Shown in pieces: positions 17,175 through 24,562 of a DNA stretch of 43,673 nt. Source of the stretch: CAYRXM01 sp964428175 (GTDB taxonomy: Bacteria > Chloroflexota > Anaerolineae > JAFGEY01); the NCBI GenBank assembly GCA_964428175.1, contig CAYRXM010000018.1, positions 1 through 43,673 on the forward strand. Reading direction: 5' to 3'. Under the pieces are notes generated by a model. The model had not been told where the DNA came from, made no database searches, and saw only the letters and a program-made list of their open reading frames with translations. How positions within the stretch are numbered: the first letter of the stretch is position 1; every line of letters starts with the position of its first letter. A program made the position numbers and the translations under genes.

Positions 17175-17212
17175 AAAAAAGAAAACCCCCGCCGAGTCAG
17201 AGCAGGGGTTTT
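17175..17212 (-). terminator. Terminator after the DUF1854 gene
   Basis: AAAACCCC (17182-17189) pairs with GGGGTTTT (17205-17212), extended by GC/GC across one mismatch. Reading on the minus strand, the hairpin is followed by CTTTTTTC. Confidence 0.6.
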
Positions 17213-17275
17213 GAGGAGGAAAAAATGAGCCATTCGCGTTCTATGTATACCGCGCAGCGGGATAACGCACCTGGC

Positions 17276-17884
17276 CTACAGGTACAAAAACTGATTGAGC
17301 CATTTTTGGCTGGCGCGATCCAGCGCGCCGATGTCGGGAATCTCATAGCGGGCCTGGTTCACGTCGATCATCAGCCAGTGCGCCGGGCCGATCTCGCGCG
17401 CATAGTTGATCACACTGTTGCGCATCACAAACTCTTTGCGGCCTTTGTCGGTTTCCACCGTCCAGTACAAAAAACCCAGTTCCTCTTTGATCTTGTGGAT
17501 GCGCTGGATGCGCGGCACAAAGTAGAGCAGGCCCAACTCGGCGGCAACCGCATCCCGGTCGGCAGGGGCGAGCTGTCTCCAGTCTTCGAGGATGCCGATT
17601 TCGGGCTGTTCCTCGTCGCGGGCGTCGCGCACGGAGAGGAAAACCGATTCGTCGGATACCGGAAAACAGGATCGCAGCACCACACGGGGGTACTGCTGCT
17701 GCCACTCCGGCGCGTCACCGTCCAGGGTCATGCTCAGCGTGTCGCCCTGGCGCTCAAAATGGGTGCGCGCCGGGTCTAGATAAACGATGTGAAACGATTT
17801 GGTTGGTTTGGTTTCTATAGCTTGGGTCATCAATAGCTTTTCTTTTTTTCTGACCGCGGTCTGTGGTCGGTTGTCGGCCGTCAT
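17276..17884 (-). CDS. DUF1854 family protein
   Basis: 202 aa. The order IGILEDWRQL...LYFVPRIQRIHKIKEELGFLYWTVETDKGRKEF fits DUF1854, a family of unknown function usually encoded next to an ABC exporter, as here. ATG 17884 overlaps the stop of that exporter as ATGA, suggesting coupling; ATG 17830 is an alternative that removes a low-complexity 18-residue head. There is no membrane segment. The pair is probably one functional unit and, if the leader RNA call is right, falls under c-di-AMP control. Confidence 0.78.
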   Translation of the reverse strand: MTADNRPQTAVRKKEKLLMTQAIETKPTKSFHIVYLDPARTHFERQGDTLSMTLDGDAPEWQQQYPRVVLRSCFPVSDESVFLSVRDARDEEQPEIGILEDWRQLAPADRDAVAAELGLLYFVPRIQRIHKIKEELGFLYWTVETDKGRKEFVMRNSVINYAREIGPAHWLMIDVNQARYEIPDIGALDRASQKWLNQFLYL

Positions 17885-20133
17885 AACGCGGCTACACCGT
17901 CGAGGCTGGCCAACTGCGTCTGCATCTGCACCAGTTGGTAGAACGAACCCTTGTTGTCCATCAACTGCTTGGGCGGGCCCTGCTCTTCCAGCCGCCCGTG
18001 GTTGATCACCAGAATGCGGTTCGCATTGTAAAGCGTCGACAGGCGGTGGGCGATGGCGATGGTGGTGCGCCCTTTGACCAGCTCGGTGAGCGCTTCCTGA
18101 ATCTGCCGCTCGGTCTCGGTGTCCACCGACGAGGTGGCTTCGTCGAGGATCAGGATGCGCGGGTTGTGCAGGATGGCGCGGGCGATCGAGATGCGCTGCC
18201 GCTCACCGCCAGACAACCCCGCGCCGCCTTCGCCGACGATGGTATCATAGCTTTCCGGCATGCGGGTGATAAAGTCGTGCGCGTTGGCCGCCTTGGCCGC
18301 GCGGATGATCTCGGCGCGGGTGGCGTCCGGCTGGCCGTAGGCGATGTTTTCGGCCAGTGTGCCGTGGAACAGAAACGGCGTTTGCAAGACCATGCCCACC
18401 TGCTTGCGGATTTCTTCCATCGACAGTTCGCGGATGTCGACCCCATCGATGCGCACCGCACCTTTGGTCACATCGTAAAAGCGGCACAGCAGGTTGACCA
18501 GCGTGGTCTTGCCCGCGCCGCTGTGCCCGACGATGCCGATCATTTCGCCCGGCTCGACGACAAAGCTCATGTCGCGGATCACCGGGTAATAGGGGTCGTA
18601 GCCAAAAGTGACCCGGTCGAACTCGATGCGTCCTTGCAGGTTGGGCCGGCGCACCGGCGTGTCGATCTGCGCTTCCGGCTCTTCGTCCAGCATCTCGAAC
18701 GTGCGCTGCGAGATGGTCAGAAAGCGGTTGAGCGCCTGGCTGATGTGGGTCAGGTTGGAGAGCGGCCCGTAGAACATGCCCAGGTAGCTGAGAAAGGCCA
18801 TCAGCGTGCCCAGGGTGATTTTGTCCTCCAGCACGGCGTTGCCGCCGGCGTACCAGATGATCAGCCCGCCCGCGCTAAAGGCGAACGAGATCAGCGGGAA
18901 AAAGCGGCTCCAGGCCTGATCGACTTGCAGGCGCGAGCGCAGCAGCGTCTCGTTGCGGTTGTGATAGCGCGCCTGCTCCTGGTCTTCCTGGGCAAAGGCC
19001 TTGACCACGCGCACGCCGGACAAAAAGGTGTTCAGCATCGAGTTGAGCCGCCAGCGGGCGATCCAGAAGCGGCGAAAGTGCGGCTGCATGTAGCGATAAT
19101 AAAAATAGGCGGCGGTCATCACGAACGGCGTGGGGATGAGCACGTACAATCCCAGCGAAGGGGCCATCACAAAGAGCACCACGCCGATGCCGATCACCAG
19201 CATGATGTTGAGGGCAAAAGTGGTCATCTGCGAGACGATGCCTTGCAGTTCTTCGGTGTCCTGGTTGATTTTTGTGACCAGGCGGCCGATCTGGTTTTTG
19301 TCGAAATAGTCGACCGAGAGCTTTTTCATGTGCGCGAACAACTGCTCGCGGATGCCCGAGGTAAAGCGCGTGCTGACGTTGATGGTCAGCCAGTTGGTGG
19401 CGATGGTGATGCCCACCCGGGCGACCTGGATGCCCAGCAGCGCACCGACCAGTCCGAGCAGCCAGTTCTGGTTGGCCCCGGCACGCAGCACGTCGTCGAT
19501 CAGGATGCGGGTCAGGTAGGGCGGCAGCAGATCGACCAGCACACCGCCCAGCAGCATCAAAACGATCACGCCCATTGTGCCCCAGTAGGGACGGGCCAGC
19601 AAGACCAGTCGCTTGAGCAGCTTGTCGCGCTGAATGCAGTTAGGGCACACTTTGGATGAGGTGTCGAGCAGCAGCTTGCCGCAGACCATGCACTTGTGGC
19701 TGTCGGCGTCCGGATCGGGAACGGGCGTTTCGGGGCCGTTTTCGGCGCGCTCGTGCAGGTAATGGGCGATGCGGCCAAAGCGGTCGGTCAGTTCGTTGGA
19801 ATAGTGCAGCAGCACCCGCGGCTGGTCTTGCGCCGTGACCTGGATCAGACCGTTGCCCACGCAGCGCTCGATCTTGGCATCCTGGATGTCGTCCAGCGGG
19901 AGCTTGTGACGCAGATGCGCGCTCCCATTATGCCGTTCGATCACCCACAGATCGTGCGGGTCGATGAGCAGCCACTGCTCACCAAACTGGCCGTCGGCGG
20001 CCAGGTCGGATTGGACGGCGACCTGGACATCCAAGAGTTGGCCGCCTTGAGCGCCGAGCGTGCGCACCACAGAGGTTGGCAGCTCGGCAGAGAGGTGTAA
20101 AGGCTCCGGGATCGCTTTCTTTGTGCTTTTCAT
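17881..20133 (-). CDS. ABC exporter (TMD-NBD half-transporter) with N-terminal zinc ribbon domain
   Basis: 750 aa. The first 170 residues form a cytoplasmic domain ending in a zinc-ribbon-like CMVCGK...VCPNC (C148, C151, C163, C166). Six transmembrane helices (about 180-480) and a nucleotide-binding domain follow, with Walker A GHSGAGKTT (536-544), signature LSGGERQ, Walker B ILILDEATS and an H-loop IAIAHRLS. It is about 150 residues longer than ordinary exporters of this type. The start ATG 20133 has GGAGG upstream; a longer frame to 20292 runs into the leader RNA. The substrate is unknown. It is co-transcribed with the DUF1854 gene by an ATGA overlap. Confidence 0.88.
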   Translation of the reverse strand: MKSTKKAIPEPLHLSAELPTSVVRTLGAQGGQLLDVQVAVQSDLAADGQFGEQWLLIDPHDLWVIERHNGSAHLRHKLPLDDIQDAKIERCVGNGLIQVTAQDQPRVLLHYSNELTDRFGRIAHYLHERAENGPETPVPDPDADSHKCMVCGKLLLDTSSKVCPNCIQRDKLLKRLVLLARPYWGTMGVIVLMLLGGVLVDLLPPYLTRILIDDVLRAGANQNWLLGLVGALLGIQVARVGITIATNWLTINVSTRFTSGIREQLFAHMKKLSVDYFDKNQIGRLVTKINQDTEELQGIVSQMTTFALNIMLVIGIGVVLFVMAPSLGLYVLIPTPFVMTAAYFYYRYMQPHFRRFWIARWRLNSMLNTFLSGVRVVKAFAQEDQEQARYHNRNETLLRSRLQVDQAWSRFFPLISFAFSAGGLIIWYAGGNAVLEDKITLGTLMAFLSYLGMFYGPLSNLTHISQALNRFLTISQRTFEMLDEEPEAQIDTPVRRPNLQGRIEFDRVTFGYDPYYPVIRDMSFVVEPGEMIGIVGHSGAGKTTLVNLLCRFYDVTKGAVRIDGVDIRELSMEEIRKQVGMVLQTPFLFHGTLAENIAYGQPDATRAEIIRAAKAANAHDFITRMPESYDTIVGEGGAGLSGGERQRISIARAILHNPRILILDEATSSVDTETERQIQEALTELVKGRTTIAIAHRLSTLYNANRILVINHGRLEEQGPPKQLMDNKGSFYQLVQMQTQLASLDGVAAL

Positions 20134-20249
20134 TTTGGCCTCCGTACCAAACGGACGGCAGTCCATCTGGTAGAATGAGGCGCCCTGGAAACGACAATGG
20201 CGCTGCCGGGGTCGCACCACGCGACCAAGTGCCCCCTGCAACGCCAAAT

Positions 20250-20284
20250 AAAAAAAAGGGCACCATAAAAATAAGCAGGTGTCC
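20250..20284 (-). terminator. Intrinsic terminator in the ABC exporter leader
   Basis: On the minus strand GGACACC (20278-20284) pairs with GGTGCCC (20258-20264) across one A-C mismatch, and eight T follow (20250-20257). It lies directly after the aptamer and about 115 nt before the start codon, the arrangement of a transcription-terminating riboswitch. Confidence 0.75.
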
Positions 20285-20400
20285 TTCTTCAACGCCTACG
20301 AGGTTAGCTGACGGACTCGGGCCGAAGAAGCTTCGCCCTACAGGCTGATTTTCAGCCTGATTCGCCCCACAAATCGGTTTCCCCGTTACGGCGGCATCCT
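20283..20400 (-). promoter_or_regulatory. ydaO/yuaA-type cyclic di-AMP riboswitch
   Basis: Read on the minus strand, the conserved blocks of the ydaO aptamer appear in order: ATGCCG (P1 5' strand), GGGGAAACCGAT, GGGGCGAAT, a variable hairpin CAGGCTGA/TCAGCCTG, TAGGGCGAAG, GGCCCGAGTCCGTCAGC, TAACCTCGTAGGCGTTGAAG (including the P1 3' strand). The family binds two c-di-AMP molecules and usually turns genes off. The call is from memory of the consensus, without a covariance search. It controls an ABC exporter and DUF1854 gene. Confidence 0.82.
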
Positions 20401-20441
20401 GATGATGCACACCATATTAGGCGGTATATGTATTGTATGCT

Positions 20442-20516
20442 ACTGACCTGAACATGGATTCTTGATAAGCCTTTATAACAGGCCAAATTCTATTAGCAAT
20501 CTATGTTCAAGTCAGT
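20442..20516 (-). repeat. 19-bp inverted repeat at the 5' end of the riboswitch leader
   Basis: Two 19-bp arms (20442-20460 and 20498-20516) match at 17 of 19 positions around a 37-nt loop that itself can form a GCCT/AGGC hairpin. The outer edge coincides with the predicted transcription start (about 20514), so the RNA would begin with this stem. Its role is unknown. Confidence 0.6.
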
Positions 20517-20520
20517 CATA

Positions 20521-20549
20521 ATCTTATCACAGAAAAGGGGGTACGTCAA
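20521..20549 (-). promoter_or_regulatory. Promoter of the riboswitch-ABC-DUF1854 unit
   Basis: Minus strand TTGACG (20544-20549), 17-bp spacer, TAAGAT (20521-20526). The leader to the ATG at 20133 is about 380 nt. The rest of the gap up to the DUF881 stop at 20634 holds nothing further that I can name. Confidence 0.7.
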
Positions 20550-20633
20550 GTCTGGAGTTGAAAATGATGGAGAGAATTTGCGCAAATTTTACATCAAGCG
20601 GTTTGGCGCGAGAATTGCCGCTTTTTTTCGGCG

Positions 20634-21305
20634 CTAGTTTGCGCTCTCGGCATAGGTAAAGATGATGGGCGCGCGGTGGATGGGCAGTACCAGCCGCGAT
20701 TGCTGCTTGATTTGTATCGCCAGGCTGGGATAGGCGCGTTGTAACAGGTCGAGCACGCTGCCAGGGCGCAGCAGCGCGGTTTCCATCGTCGCCGGGTCGC
20801 CGATGGCCTGAAATCGATAGGGGCGGGTGAGCGGCTGATCGTCGAGCTGCATTTGCCTGGCGCTGTCGATGACCAACGTCGAGTGAATGACCAGGCGCAA
20901 ATCGTTGACCGAAATTGCCTCCGCGCCGCTGTTGCGCAGCTCGTTGATTACGTCTTGCATGTCGAGAGCCGTGAGTGGGCCGTCGAGCAGCAGTTCAATG
21001 CCCTGTCCGGAAACCTCGATCGCGCCGTTGACCACTTTGATCCGGTTCAATTCGTCGACCAGGCCTTCCAGCAAGGTGCCCCGGTTTTCGTCGAGATAGC
21101 TGTTCAATTGCTTTTCGAGTGTGCCGATCTCATTGCGCAGGTTGCGGTTGGCGAGGACGAGTTCATTCAGCAAGACGATTTGTTCGTCGGACTCGGGGCT
21201 GACGGCGCGCGTGCGGCTTTGAGTGCGAATCTGTGCAGCGATCACCAGGCCGACGACCAGCATCAGTACGAACGAAAAGAATTGTGACAGTACACTGCGT
21301 TTCAT
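20634..21305 (-). CDS. DUF881 family membrane-anchored coiled-coil protein
   Basis: 223 aa. An N-terminal transmembrane helix (about 8-27) is followed by a coiled coil (about 40-75) and the DUF881 domain, with VSGQGIELLLDG and LDMQDVINELRNSGAEAISVND as recognisable blocks. Family members occur near cell-division and wall genes in Gram-positive bacteria, but no biochemical role is known. It starts 13 nt after the stop of a paralogue, so the two are surely co-transcribed. Confidence 0.85.
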   Translation of the reverse strand: MKRSVLSQFFSFVLMLVVGLVIAAQIRTQSRTRAVSPESDEQIVLLNELVLANRNLRNEIGTLEKQLNSYLDENRGTLLEGLVDELNRIKVVNGAIEVSGQGIELLLDGPLTALDMQDVINELRNSGAEAISVNDLRLVIHSTLVIDSARQMQLDDQPLTRPYRFQAIGDPATMETALLRPGSVLDLLQRAYPSLAIQIKQQSRLVLPIHRAPIIFTYAESAN

Positions 21306-21318
21306 CGCTTTACACCGA

Positions 21319-22029
21319 TCAACTTCCGGGCTGTACGTAGCGCTGAGGAAAACTGCCCCGATAGGCGGGCACGGTCATCTTTTCGACCGGCATAATTTGC
21401 AGTTCGATGCCAAAACGGTTGACGCGATCCTTGATTTCGACCAGGTATCCGGGGTTGCGCAAGTGATCCTGGAGTTGAATCGCGCTGCCGATAGCCCGGA
21501 TTTCATAGGGGGGTGAAAGACGGGTGTCGTTGACCATCACCGTCGAGCCGACGCAATAGATGGAGGTGGTGTTGACGATGCGCTCGCCATTGACCGCGAT
21601 CGCTTCTGCGTCGGCCATCCACAGTACATTGATCACGTCGCGAATGTCATAGTCGTGGATGATATAGCCGTTTGTGTCGTTGCCGGTGGTATAGCGTCCG
21701 TCGTTGAGAACGACGCGCACCCCTGGCCCATGCACATCGAGCAGCCCGGCGCGCATCTTTTGCAGGGTCAATTCCTGGCGTACCTGGCTCAAAATCGATG
21801 TTTGGCCGGCCGCCTTTTGCTGTTGCTGGTCGAGTCTGGCACGCAGATCGGCGATCGTGCGCTTGAGTTCGTCCTGCTCCAGTTCAAGTTCGTGGATGGT
21901 TTGCGTCGCCGGATTGGATGAACGGATCGACTGCGCCGCGGTGGTAGGCCACTGCACGCTGACCAGGATGCCCAGCAAGAGTGCGGCGAGCAGCATCGCG
22001 ATGTGTTTGTTGTTCCAGGACGGTTTCAT
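21319..22029 (-). CDS. DUF881 family membrane-anchored coiled-coil protein, paralogue
   Basis: 236 aa. The plan is the same as in its neighbour: a signal-anchor helix (about 10-30), a coiled coil (about 40-90) and a DUF881 domain with VHGPGVRVVLNDG and YDIRDVINVLWMADAEAIAVNGERI. The tandem of two DUF881 proteins suggests a hetero-oligomer on the outer face of the membrane. The two sequences are diverged, so the duplication is old. A terminator at 22046-22073 separates it from the upstream lipoprotein gene. Confidence 0.85.
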   Translation of the reverse strand: MKPSWNNKHIAMLLAALLLGILVSVQWPTTAAQSIRSSNPATQTIHELELEQDELKRTIADLRARLDQQQQKAAGQTSILSQVRQELTLQKMRAGLLDVHGPGVRVVLNDGRYTTGNDTNGYIIHDYDIRDVINVLWMADAEAIAVNGERIVNTTSIYCVGSTVMVNDTRLSPPYEIRAIGSAIQLQDHLRNPGYLVEIKDRVNRFGIELQIMPVEKMTVPAYRGSFPQRYVQPGS

Positions 22030-22045
22030 CTGAATGATCCGGGTA

Positions 22046-22073
22046 GAAAAAAATGCACCCGGGGGTGCATTTT
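22046..22073 (-). terminator. Intrinsic terminator after the CARDB-like lipoprotein gene
   Basis: AAAATGCACCC (22050-22060) and GGGTGCATTTT (22063-22073) form an 11-bp stem; on the minus strand the T-rich arm continues into further T residues. Confidence 0.65.
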
Positions 22074-22091
22074 CTTCAAGAGGATGTGATC

Positions 22092-22604
22092 TCAGGGTTT
22101 GGTGATCAACAGATCATAGTTTTTTCGGTTGTTGGCTACCTGGGTTTCGCCATTGACGGGATTGACATCTACTTGCAAATGATATTCATAGCTCAGGGGG
22201 ATGTCGTTGTCTTTGAAATGGATGATCTTGATTTCTCCCGGCGCAATAGACGAGATGGTTCCCGATTGTTTGAGAAAGGGTGTCTGATCCTGATCTTTGG
22301 ACAGGGTGATCTGTACGGCGACATTGGCTTCTGTCGAGATGCCGGTGTTTTCCACGGCAACCAACAAGGTGACGCCCTCACCGCGTTTTTTGCGTTCCAT
22401 GATTTTGTCGTAATCAAGCGGAGGGTCAAAATCGACGCCCAAGATGGCCAGATTGTGTTCCTGCGCTTGCAGTTTGCTGGTTTCCTTGGCCGGTTCGGAC
22501 ACAACGGGCGTTCGATCGATGACCTGAATCTGGATACACCCGCTGAGTGCGACCGCAGACAAAATGAGCCAGATCGCAACCCTGAACCTACTATCGGAAG
22601 ACAT
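22092..22604 (-). CDS. Lipoprotein with a CARDB-like beta-sandwich domain
   Basis: 170 aa. The lipobox ALSGC gives an acylated C23. The mature part contains GVTLLVAVENTGISTEANVA and a late VDVNPVNGETQVANNRKNY, the pattern of CARDB-type immunoglobulin-like domains that act in adhesion or protein binding. A perfect AGGAGGT ribosome site lies before ATG 22604; the longer frame upstream runs through the promoter and is not used. It is a single-gene unit. Confidence 0.7.
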   Translation of the reverse strand: MSSDSRFRVAIWLILSAVALSGCIQIQVIDRTPVVSEPAKETSKLQAQEHNLAILGVDFDPPLDYDKIMERKKRGEGVTLLVAVENTGISTEANVAVQITLSKDQDQTPFLKQSGTISSIAPGEIKIIHFKDNDIPLSYEYHLQVDVNPVNGETQVANNRKNYDLLITKP

Positions 22605-22644
22605 AGCGACCTCCTGTGATTCAAATGGGTTAAACATGCCCCCA

Positions 22645-22673
22645 ATCTTAGCGCAAACCGGGGTATTTGTCAA
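22645..22673 (-). promoter_or_regulatory. Promoter of the CARDB-like lipoprotein gene
   Basis: Minus strand TTGACA (22668-22673), 17-bp spacer, TAAGAT (22645-22650), about 40 nt before the ATG. Confidence 0.75.
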
Positions 22674-22749
22674 ATGATGCGTAAAGATTGCGTGAAGATG
22701 GTCCGGCCCGATGATGCGAGACCGGCCACGATCTGCCGGCGCGTGACAC

Positions 22750-23706
22750 CTATTGGGCAAATGTCGCTGCGAAACTTGATAGGGTATGTGTGATCTGGGC
22801 GTGCCTGGGCTGCGCTGCGTCTTGCGCGCACAGCCGGGCAGTTTGTTCCAGGTAGGACAGCAGGCGGTAAACCTTGATCCGCTCCCAAAAGTGGGCCTTG
22901 ATCTCGGCAGATTCGGTATAGCCGTCCAGGAAACCTTTTTGCAACGATGGGGCGGCCTGAAAATGGCGGTTGAACAACCGGCTCATATCGTGCTCGGGGC
23001 TGCTGCCGGTGGCCTGGGTCAGATCGAGCACGCCGGTGATGTGAAAATCGGTGACACTGAATTCGACAATGATGTTGTCGGGGACATAGTCGCCGTGGAT
23101 GAGGCAGGCCTGGGCCTGGTTGAGCACGGTAGTGGTTTCAAAGACGTGCCGGATGTGGTCGGCCTGGGCCGGCTGAAGTGACTGGGCAGCGACGCATGTC
23201 ATCAGGCAGCGATCGGCCAGGTCAAGTACAAAGTCTTTTTCTTGTTCGAATGTGCCGTCTTGACCCGCGAACGGGTCGCCAAACGTCTCGAGCGGAATCT
23301 GGTGGATGTGGGCCAGGTAGCGACCCATCTCGTAGCCAATCGCCCCCAGTGCCCACTCGTCCATCTCGTCGATCACGTCCGACAGCGGCTGGCCGGGTAG
23401 GCGGGTGTAAAGGATCCACGGCTGCGGCAGCAGCGCGCCCGAATCGTCAAAATGGAGAACGCGCGGTACCGGGACGCCGGTTTCAGAGGTCAGCAGTTCG
23501 AGCAGGCGCGCTTCTTTCCAGGGTTCTTGATCGACCGGGTTTTGGTAGACCTTGATCGCCACGTTCATGGTGGGGTTGCGGATTACCAGATCGCAGGTCT
23601 GATTTTCGTGCGCGCCGGGAAAGGGTTCGCTGGCGACCAGCTCTGCGTCTGGAAATGCCCGGCGAATCAGGGCTTGGACCAGGTCCTGGGGCAGCGGATC
23701 GCTCAT
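22750..23706 (-). CDS. Aminoglycoside phosphotransferase family protein
   Basis: 318 aa. The ATP-lysine strand is VAIKVYQN, the catalytic loop is LIHGDYVPDNIIV (HGDxxxxN intact) and the metal loop is GVLDLTQATGSSPEHDM. Such kinases act on small hydroxylated or amino substrates; this one is not assignable to a resistance class. GGAG lies seven to eight bases before ATG 23706. It follows the phosphoesterase gene by 31 nt on the same strand and probably shares its transcript. Compared with the protein at 12067 it keeps the canonical catalytic residues. Confidence 0.85.
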   Translation of the reverse strand: MSDPLPQDLVQALIRRAFPDAELVASEPFPGAHENQTCDLVIRNPTMNVAIKVYQNPVDQEPWKEARLLELLTSETGVPVPRVLHFDDSGALLPQPWILYTRLPGQPLSDVIDEMDEWALGAIGYEMGRYLAHIHQIPLETFGDPFAGQDGTFEQEKDFVLDLADRCLMTCVAAQSLQPAQADHIRHVFETTTVLNQAQACLIHGDYVPDNIIVEFSVTDFHITGVLDLTQATGSSPEHDMSRLFNRHFQAAPSLQKGFLDGYTESAEIKAHFWERIKVYRLLSYLEQTARLCAQDAAQPRHAQITHTLSSFAATFAQ

Positions 23707-23737
23707 CGATTTCTCCTTGAAATCCCTGGCGCCAGGC

Positions 23738-24472
23738 TTACCAGCCGTATGAGAGACGCGCGATCAGCCGTGATGGCAGTTCGGCCTGGCGCATCAGCAT
23801 TTGCGTTTTGTCCAGGTCATAGCTGACGCGGCGATAGTTGAGGGTATTGGTTTCGGTGTCCAGGATCGCATAACTGGCGCGGGCGTCTCCGTCGCGCGGC
23901 TGGCCGACGCTGCCGGGGTTGATGATCGCCCGTTCGTCGCCGAGCGGGTACACGCCGGGTTCCACAAGCTGTTCGACCTGGCAGCCCGGTTTGCCGCCCT
24001 CGTTGGTCAGTCGGAAAATCACCGGAACGTGGGTGTGCCCGACCAGGCAGTAGGGGGTGCTAAAATAGGCAAAATTGAGACTTGCTGTCGAGGGGTGGAG
24101 GATGTATTCCCAAACCGGCTTGCGCGGGCTGCCGTGGACGAGGGTATAGTGCCCCACGGTCAGGCTGATCGGCAGTTTCTTCAGGTGATTGAGGTGTTCG
24201 GGCTTGAGTTGGGCCTGTGTCCACAACACGGCGGCTTTGGCTTCGGCATTGAAATCCTCGATGCTGGTCTTGTCGATCACCGCCCAGTCGTGGTTGCCCA
24301 TGATGCATTTGACCTCTGCCCCACACAGCAGTTCGATGCATTCGTTGGGGTTGGGGCCGTATCCTACCAGATCGCCCAGGCACCAGATCGGCAGGCCGGA
24401 TGGCGCGTCGGCCAGCACGGCTTCCAGTGCGGGCAGGTTGGAGTGAATGTCAGAGATGAGCAGATAGCGCAT
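23738..24472 (-). CDS. Metallophosphoesterase, YfcE/ApaH-like
   Basis: 244 aa. All calcineurin-type metal motifs are in order: DIHSN (D8, H10), GDLVGYG (D34), GNHD (60-62), LVHGSP and GHTH. These residues hold a two-metal centre that hydrolyses phosphomono- or diesters; the substrate is not evident. The ribosome site is AAGGA before ATG 24472. No signal peptide is present, so it is cytoplasmic. Confidence 0.9.
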   Translation of the reverse strand: MRYLLISDIHSNLPALEAVLADAPSGLPIWCLGDLVGYGPNPNECIELLCGAEVKCIMGNHDWAVIDKTSIEDFNAEAKAAVLWTQAQLKPEHLNHLKKLPISLTVGHYTLVHGSPRKPVWEYILHPSTASLNFAYFSTPYCLVGHTHVPVIFRLTNEGGKPGCQVEQLVEPGVYPLGDERAIINPGSVGQPRDGDARASYAILDTETNTLNYRRVSYDLDKTQMLMRQAELPSRLIARLSYGW

Positions 24473-24488
24473 ATCAATCCTTCGAATT

Positions 24489-24510
24489 GCCCGGCCTGTA
24501 CAGGCCGGGC
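24489..24510. terminator. 22-nt perfect palindrome, possible terminator of the MFS gene
   Basis: GCCCGGCCTGT and its complement form an 11-bp GC-rich stem between two same-strand genes. No long T run follows on either strand, so it may be a weak terminator or a processing hairpin. Confidence 0.4.
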
Positions 24511-24562
24511 GTTATTTGTGCAGACTTGGCTATCATACCATACTTTGGGGCTTTTGGCTAGT

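Noticed and set aside
17935..19659. Long plus-strand open frame opposite the ABC exporter
   Set aside because: His/Gln/Asp-rich shadow of the exporter; no start signals.
20325..20376. GCTTCGCCC and CAGGCTGA/TCAGCCTG palindromes as members of the GGGCGAAGC dispersed repeat family
   Set aside because: They fall exactly on stems of the ydaO aptamer, so the resemblance is explained by the riboswitch.
20596..20628. AAGCGG/CCGCTT hairpin followed by seven T on the plus strand
   Set aside because: No plus-strand gene precedes it; on the minus strand there is no T tract after the hairpin. Not called as a terminator.
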